Origin: Candidatus Peribacterales bacterium
GTDB taxonomy: Bacteria > Patescibacteriota > Gracilibacteria > Peribacterales > Peribacteraceae
Reading direction: 5' to 3'
Assembly: GCA_021731345.1 (NCBI GenBank)
Contig: JAKFXO010000098.1
Location: 1-5,225 of the forward strand
Length of the DNA stretch: 5,225 nt
Part shown: positions 1 to 3,412 of the stretch, piece by piece
How positions within the stretch are numbered: the stretch's first letter is position 1
Layout: the number at the start of each line of letters is the position of its first letter
Made by a program: the position numbers and the translations under genes
Notes under the pieces: generated by a model
What the model was told of the DNA's origin: nothing
Databases searched by the model: none
The model's input: only the letters and a program-made list of their open reading frames with translations

Positions 1-1
1 C

Positions 2-328
2 TTTGATGCAACGGGCATTTGGCCAGAGAAGATTGGAACCTTTGATCTCATCATCTTCCCCGAGAGTTTGTGCATGGCAGTGGGCGGCGACACGAAAGAA
101 AAGAAAGACCCGAAAGATTTCTCGGGTGATGCGAAAGAAGCAGCCGCTCTCGCAGTCATCCTTCAGCAAGCACTGAAGAAACTTCGTGACGGTGGCGAGA
201 TGCGCGCAAATGGCCCTATGAGCCACCCAAACGTCGTGAAGGCTGCAACAAAAATCCTCGAAGACGCAGGGCAGAAAGCAGACATCAGCTACGAACGCTT
301 TTTCCTCACAGTAAGAAAGGCGGCGTAA
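2..328 (+). CDS. Probable class I SAM-dependent methyltransferase, C-terminal part (5' truncated)
   Basis: The frame is open from the first bases of the window to the TAA at 326-328, giving about 108 residues, so the true start lies upstream. The visible part begins FDATGIWPEKIGTFDLIIFP. This resembles the acidic motif II region of Rossmann methyltransferases (DA, then xP, then FDLII leading into strand 4). A helix follows (about residues 44-57, AAALAVILQQALKKL), then LRDGGEMRANGP in the place of the post-strand-4 loop and strand 5 (usually LKPGG). Another helix (NVVKAATKILEDAG) and a final strand ending FFLTVRK match strand 7. The order fits the family, but the SAM-binding motif I (GxGxG) would lie upstream and cannot be seen. 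No substrate can be inferred. The in-frame TTG at 68 and ATG at 74 fall inside the conserved fold and are unlikely starts. The gene is convergent with the next one. Confidence 0.5.
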   Translation, partial: FDATGIWPEKIGTFDLIIFPESLCMAVGGDTKEKKDPKDFSGDAKEAAALAVILQQALKKLRDGGEMRANGPMSHPNVVKAATKILEDAGQKADISYERFFLTVRKAA

Positions 329-337
329 GGCGTGACT

Positions 338-802
338 CTACTTGCAGCTGAGAGGATTCCTCAAGAACACTTCAATAGCGTCTTCAGAGTAATTCATGAC
401 CGTAGAAATTTCTGAGAGGACATGAATATTGATCGACTCGCTGCCAAGACGCTTAAAGTAGCGCTGGAGGCTGCAGAGAAAATCCTTTTGGTTCTGCTGC
501 AGTGGTGCCGTGTACGGATGCCAACGAGGAGTCTGCTCCTGCGTGTTACCAATCTGATGGACGTTTGCGAGGAAGCGGATGACAACGCGAGAGACGTTTG
601 TGGTGTGACCGCGGTGACCGCCGTTGTGGCTGCCTCCTCCTGCGCCACCGCCAGTGGAACCTCCGGATGGAGGAGCCTCACTTGCGTATGCCTTTTCAGC
701 AGTGAAGGTGGTCTGAAGAGTAGTCAATGACGCTGAGAAAGCAGTGTAACCGAGTACGGCGAGAACGAGAGCGAGTAGTGGGAGGGGGCGGGAGTTTTGC
801 AT
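338..802 (-). CDS. Small secreted or membrane-anchored protein with Gly/Ser/His-rich linker, function unknown
   Basis: This 154-aa protein starts at the ATG at 802-800 and ends with TAG. I do not recognise its family. Residues 1-6 form a short basic n-region, and about residues 7-24 (PLPLLALVLAVLGYTAFSAS) are hydrophobic, so it is an exported protein or a type II anchor. AYA before S41 is a plausible signal-peptidase site. Residues 42-66 are a low-complexity linker rich in Gly, Ser and His (GGSTGGGAGGGSHNGGHRGH). The C-terminal domain, about residues 67-154, is probably mostly helical. It has two cysteines, C110 and C153, which could form a disulphide outside the cell. The ATG is supported by the signal sequence directly after it and by a TACAGT hexamer only 6 nt upstream; there is no Shine-Dalgarno motif. 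It is transcribed away from the DoxX-like gene and towards the methyltransferase gene. The export features are clear; any function is unknown. Confidence 0.72.
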   Translation of the reverse strand: MQNSRPLPLLALVLAVLGYTAFSASLTTLQTTFTAEKAYASEAPPSGGSTGGGAGGGSHNGGHRGHTTNVSRVVIRFLANVHQIGNTQEQTPRWHPYTAPLQQNQKDFLCSLQRYFKRLGSESINIHVLSEISTVMNYSEDAIEVFLRNPLSCK

Positions 803-808
803 AGGCGG

Positions 809-838
809 ACTGTAGATGAAGAATTAGGGTTAATGCAA
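809..838 (-). promoter_or_regulatory. Candidate promoter of the secreted-protein gene
   Basis: Read on the minus strand, a -10-like TACAGT (814-809) lies 18 nt after a weak -35-like TTGCAT (838-833). TACAGT ends only 6 nt before the ATG at 802. With a typical 6-8 nt distance from the -10 to the start site, transcription would begin at or next to the A of the start codon, giving a leaderless mRNA. The -35 matches the sigma-70 consensus at only three of six positions. Confidence 0.4.
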
Positions 839-846
839 AAGAAAAT

Positions 847-879
847 TATCATGGCGTTAACATCGCCCTTTGTATGATA
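847..879. repeat. Nested inverted repeat in the divergent promoter region
   Basis: The left half is TATCATGGCG (847-856). The right half is split into CGCC (864-867) and ATGATA (874-879). GGCG pairs with CGCC around a 7-nt centre, and TATCAT is the exact reverse complement of ATGATA, with 6 extra bases (868-873) on the right side. The right arm overlaps the -10-like TATGAT at 873-878. It could be an operator for a regulator of the DoxX-like gene or the divergent gene, or a bulged hairpin. A short repeat of this size could also arise by chance. Confidence 0.35.
873..878 (+). promoter_or_regulatory. -10-like element upstream of the DoxX-like gene
   Basis: TATGAT matches the sigma-70 -10 consensus at five of six positions. 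There is no convincing -35 at 16-18 nt upstream; the nearest candidate, TTATCA at 846-851, would need a 21-nt spacer. The distance to the ATG at 912 is 33 nt, and to the in-frame GTG at 888 it is 9 nt. Confidence 0.4.
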
Positions 880-911
880 GGATCGGCGTGTTCTCCTTCC
901 CTTTTTTCACC

Positions 912-1304
912 ATGAAAATCCGCTTCTCTTCCATCCTCGCTTGGACTGCCGTGTTCCTCGTAAGCGCTCTGACACTCTTCAGCGCCATTATGGGATTCAT
1001 GCCACAGACTGATCCTGCCGCCATTGAAATGGCCACCAAGATGGGTGTTGCCAATATCGGGATGCAGCTCGGTATTACAAAGATTTTGATCGTCGCACTC
1101 TTTGTCTACCCACGGACGTCCACGGTCGGTTTCGTGCTTATGATCGGTTACTACGGCGGTGCACTAGCAACGAACATCACGCATGGGTTCGCAGCTGCTG
1201 AGTACGGAATTCTCTACGTCGTCCTTGGTCTCCTGACTCTGAGCGCCTACGTCCGAAACCCAGAGCTTCTGACGCGCATCAAAGGCAAGCCAGTTATTGC
1301 CTAA
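912..1304 (+). CDS. DoxX-like family membrane protein
   Basis: This 130-aa integral membrane protein has four predicted helices, at about residues 8-29, 49-66, 70-88 and 97-113. It carries the pattern seen in DoxX-like (DoxX_2) proteins: a GITKIL motif at 54-59 at the start of helix 2, a P-R-T turn at 67-69, and GYYGGALATNITHG at 79-92 at the end of helix 3. Length and helix count match the family. The biochemical role of small DoxX-like proteins is poorly defined; relatives are linked to quinone or redox chemistry in the membrane, and I do not infer a substrate. I chose the ATG at 912 because MKIRFSS is a normal short basic N-terminus before helix 1. No Shine-Dalgarno motif precedes it (CCTTCCCTTTTTTCACC). 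The in-frame GTG at 888 would add eight residues and sit 9 nt after the -10, like the other short-leader genes here, so it is a real alternative. The gene is followed 56 nt later by an unrelated gene with its own -10. Confidence 0.8.
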   Translation: MKIRFSSILAWTAVFLVSALTLFSAIMGFMPQTDPAAIEMATKMGVANIGMQLGITKILIVALFVYPRTSTVGFVLMIGYYGGALATNITHGFAAAEYGILYVVLGLLTLSAYVRNPELLTRIKGKPVIA

Positions 1305-1340
1305 GGCTAGGGCTTTCGAGCGTTTCAAAGGACTCAGTTT

Positions 1341-1346
1341 TATGGT
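1341..1346 (+). promoter_or_regulatory. -10-like element upstream of the oxygenase-like gene
   Basis: TATGGT matches the -10 consensus at four of six positions and lies 14 nt before the ATG at 1361, so the expected leader would be about 6-8 nt. No good -35 is seen at the usual distance. It fits the short-leader pattern of the neighbouring genes, which is most of its support. Confidence 0.3.
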
Positions 1347-1360
1347 AGTTTGTCGTACTT

Positions 1361-1912
1361 ATGTATCAGTATAACAATGACGGCATTCGTGGGCAGATCG
1401 AATACGTCGATGCACCTGCGGACATGCCGACGATGCTGGCTCACATAGACCAGAACATCGGGCGAATACTGCGAGACTCGAAAGAGCGGCAGTTTTTGCT
1501 CATCAAATTTATGAAGTCCCAAAGAGAGGGGCTACTACTCCCTGAAAGAAATGATTGGTTTACGGTCTTTGATCGCAAAATAACGGATGCCACAAATTCG
1601 TGGCACATTCATGCAGGAGTCGTGATCTTTTCTCCTGAACAGGAAGAAGCAACGGTCCCCACTGGAGTCACTACTCAACGCAACTATGACCATACACAAC
1701 AGCTTTTGGGTTACCGAAAACTGAGTGCCGATAAGCCGCAGCAGCTCATGCATTTCAATGAAGAGGTACCCGCATTTTGGAGTGATGAGATTTCACAGAG
1801 CGGGCATGTGCTAATCATTCCCAATGGTGAACTGCATGCGAAAAAAACTGTGCCCGACAACCATGCAGAGGCGCCGGGCATGCTGCACCGATTGTGGCTC
1901 AACAATATCTAA
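1361..1912 (+). CDS. Unrecognised 183-aa protein, possibly a small TauD/TfdA-like 2-oxoglutarate/Fe(II) oxygenase
   Basis: I do not recognise this as a named family. It is a soluble protein with no signal peptide or membrane segment. Residues 129-180 resemble the C-terminal half of TauD/TfdA-type oxygenases: LMHFNEEVPAFW (129-140), then G148-HVLIIPNGELHA, then RLWL at 177-180. In that family the matching segment (G-D-x-L-I-x-N-x-x-x-x-H, followed by R-x-W-L) supplies the distal iron-binding His and the Arg that binds the 2-oxoglutarate carboxylate; here these would be H159 and R177. The proximal motif would be WHIH at 81-84, so H82 with H84 where Asp or Glu is usual. The protein is also shorter than typical TauD members of about 280 residues. 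Alternatives are a cupin or another double-stranded beta-helix protein, or chance resemblance. The ATG at 1361 lacks a Shine-Dalgarno motif but has a -10-like hexamer 14 nt upstream. It appears to be transcribed alone. That it is a gene is fairly sure; the function is a hypothesis. Confidence 0.65.
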   Translation: MYQYNNDGIRGQIEYVDAPADMPTMLAHIDQNIGRILRDSKERQFLLIKFMKSQREGLLLPERNDWFTVFDRKITDATNSWHIHAGVVIFSPEQEEATVPTGVTTQRNYDHTQQLLGYRKLSADKPQQLMHFNEEVPAFWSDEISQSGHVLIIPNGELHAKKTVPDNHAEAPGMLHRLWLNNI

Positions 1913-1968
1913 GTTTTTTACAGCGTCGTAGATTTACAGCCTGATACCACCCGCTGACTGCATTCCCC

Positions 1969-1977
1969 TGCTACAGT
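1969..1977 (+). promoter_or_regulatory. Extended -10 promoter of the SLH-esterase gene
   Basis: TGCTACAGT has the TGn extension plus a -10-like TACAGT (1972-1977), identical to the hexamer used by the divergent gene at 809-814. No good -35 is present at 17-18 nt, which is common for extended -10 promoters. The hexamer ends 10 nt before the ATG at 1988, predicting a leader of only a few nucleotides. Confidence 0.45.
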
Positions 1978-1987
1978 TGTTTTTGAT

Positions 1988-3352
1988 ATGCAGATGAAGC
2001 GCGTCCTCACCGGATTTCTGGCAGCCGTATGTTTGTTGCAGGCATCGCCACTCGCCGCAGCGCCTATGCCATTTCCAGATATGACGCACACGTGGTTTCG
2101 GTACCGTGAAGCTGCTGACTATCTCAAAAACAAAGATGTGCTCGGGGGTTACCCAGACGGAACGTTTAAGCCAACGGCAACGATTAACCGAGCAGAACTT
2201 TTGAAGATTGTCTTCAAAGGACGAAGTGACGTCGTACCTGTCACACGTCGGTGTTTTTCGGACGTCTCACCACGTGAGTGGTTTGCGCCGTATGTGTGCG
2301 CCGCCAAAAACCGTGGCATTGTGGATGGCTACAGTAACGGCACCTTTAAGCCAGATGAAGCCGTGAACTTTGCGGAAGCTATCAAAATTATTCTCAATGC
2401 CTACGGCCACGATGTCGCAGAAACCTCAGGCGCAGACTGGTACAAACCGTACGCCGCAGAACTCGAAAGGCTGGAACTGATGCCACAACATAGCTATGTG
2501 CCGTGGGCGCCACTCACTCGCGAACGTGCGGCGGACTTACTGTGGCGCGTGCTCAGGTTTGAAGATGAGCGCGTGATTCCGCGTTTGTCTCCTGGTTGCA
2601 ACAAAGGAGCGCCAAGCATGGCTCCAAGCTCTGTACAGGTGAACGGTATTCGTCGTGATTTCCTACTCACCGTTCCCGGTCGTTATGTCTCGCATGACCC
2701 AGCGCCACTCATCGTCGCATTTCATGGACGGACAAACAGTAACTCTCAGGTCAGGAGCTACATGCGCCTCGACCGTGAAGCGACTGATAGCATCATCGCG
2801 TATCCTGCTGCGATCCAAAATAGTAACGGCACATACTCATGGACTGACCCCGGAAACAAAGCGTACGAAATCCGCGACATCGCATTCTTTGATGCGATCG
2901 TCGAGAAACTCTCCACTGACTACTGCATTGATATGGATAGGATTTCGGTGGCCGGACATTCGCTCGGTGCATGGATGGCAAATAGCATCGCGTGTACGCG
3001 CGGAGGTGCGGTGATGGCGTCCGCTACCGTCGGTGGAGATACGGTCATCACGAAGTGTGCAGGGCCCGCAGCAGCCATGATCATCCATAACCCAAAAGAT
3101 AACCTCGCTCCGTTTAGTGGAGCGGAGCAGGTACGAAAGCTCAGGACAGAAACAAACTTCTGTTCGTGGGAGATGGAAAACTCCGGCCCCTCGGAACTGA
3201 ACTGCACCACGCACAAACACTGCGCAGGAGGCAGTGACGTTGTGTTCTGCCCACATACGCAAGATACGGACGAACGCGGCAAGTTCTACCCGCACACGTG
3301 GCCACGGAGTGCAGGAGGCTTTATTGCGGACTTTTTCACCTCTGTGAAATAA
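1988..3352 (+). CDS. Secreted S-layer-homology-anchored serine esterase (CE1/LpqC-type)
   Basis: The 454-aa protein has a signal peptide (about residues 1-25: basic MQMKR, hydrophobic LTGFLAAVCLL, AAA near cleavage). Three SLH repeats follow: about 28-76 (FPDM, then GGYPDGTFKP and INRAELLKIV), about 90-139 (FSDV, then DGYSNGTFKP and FAEAIKII), and a degenerate third at about 150-190 (WYKPYAAEL, then LTRERAADLLWRVL). SLH domains bind secondary cell-wall polymers, so the protein should sit on the surface. From about 214 it is an alpha/beta-hydrolase: PLIVAFHGR (240-248) forms the oxyanion loop, GHSLG holds nucleophile S325, D371 is in HNPKD, and H436 is in PHTWP. This order and the HTWP motif are typical of LpqC, feruloyl or acetylxylan esterases and PHB depolymerases; the substrate is unknown. 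The region after the signal peptide has ten cysteines (C89 to C421), consistent with disulphides. Start 1988 sits 10 nt after the -10; the in-frame ATG at 1994 (MKRVL) is equally plausible. The next gene, a cell-wall synthase, starts 60 nt downstream. Confidence 0.88.
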   Translation: MQMKRVLTGFLAAVCLLQASPLAAAPMPFPDMTHTWFRYREAADYLKNKDVLGGYPDGTFKPTATINRAELLKIVFKGRSDVVPVTRRCFSDVSPREWFAPYVCAAKNRGIVDGYSNGTFKPDEAVNFAEAIKIILNAYGHDVAETSGADWYKPYAAELERLELMPQHSYVPWAPLTRERAADLLWRVLRFEDERVIPRLSPGCNKGAPSMAPSSVQVNGIRRDFLLTVPGRYVSHDPAPLIVAFHGRTNSNSQVRSYMRLDREATDSIIAYPAAIQNSNGTYSWTDPGNKAYEIRDIAFFDAIVEKLSTDYCIDMDRISVAGHSLGAWMANSIACTRGGAVMASATVGGDTVITKCAGPAAAMIIHNPKDNLAPFSGAEQVRKLRTETNFCSWEMENSGPSELNCTTHKHCAGGSDVVFCPHTQDTDERGKFYPHTWPRSAGGFIADFFTSVK

Positions 3353-3374
3353 GTTCAGAAAAGGCCACGAAGCG

Positions 3375-3404
3375 CTGACAGCAGCCGCTTTCTTAGAGTA
3401 TAGT
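3375..3404 (+). promoter_or_regulatory. Promoter of the penicillin-binding protein gene
   Basis: CTGACA (3375-3380, five of six matches to TTGACA) is separated by 18 nt from TATAGT (3399-3404, five of six matches to TATAAT). This is the best sigma-70-like promoter in the window. Transcription would start near 3410-3412, at or just before the TTG start at 3413, predicting a leaderless or nearly leaderless message. It indicates that the gene does not depend on read-through from the esterase gene. Confidence 0.6.
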
Positions 3405-3412
3405 CGCGTACT

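Noticed and set aside
594..660. Repetitive GC-rich tract considered as a DNA repeat or regulatory element
   Set aside because: It is explained by the codons of the Gly/Ser/His-rich linker of the minus-strand gene.
422..730. 102-codon plus-strand open frame overlapping the secreted-protein gene
   Set aside because: It lies opposite a gene with a clear signal sequence and linker. No own promoter or recognisable product.
1283..1302. AGGCAA/TTGCCT hairpin at the end of the DoxX-like gene
   Set aside because: A 6-bp stem mostly inside the coding sequence with no T-tract after it. Not supported as a terminator.
1891..1919. Possible terminator after the oxygenase-like gene: ATTGT/ACAAT stem with a 6-nt loop, then TTTTTT at 1914-1919
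   Set aside because: The stem is only 5 bp and AT-rich, lies inside the coding end, and a 7-nt gap separates it from the T-run. Too weak to call.
2144..2358. Related sequences at about 2144-2173 and 2327-2358 considered as a DNA repeat
   Set aside because: They encode the shared GY-x-x-GTFKP motif of two SLH repeats, so the similarity comes from protein domain duplication.
3370..3390. AAGCG/CGCTT stem between the esterase and penicillin-binding protein genes
   Set aside because: Short stem without a real T-tract, and it overlaps the -35 of the next promoter. A terminator is not supported.
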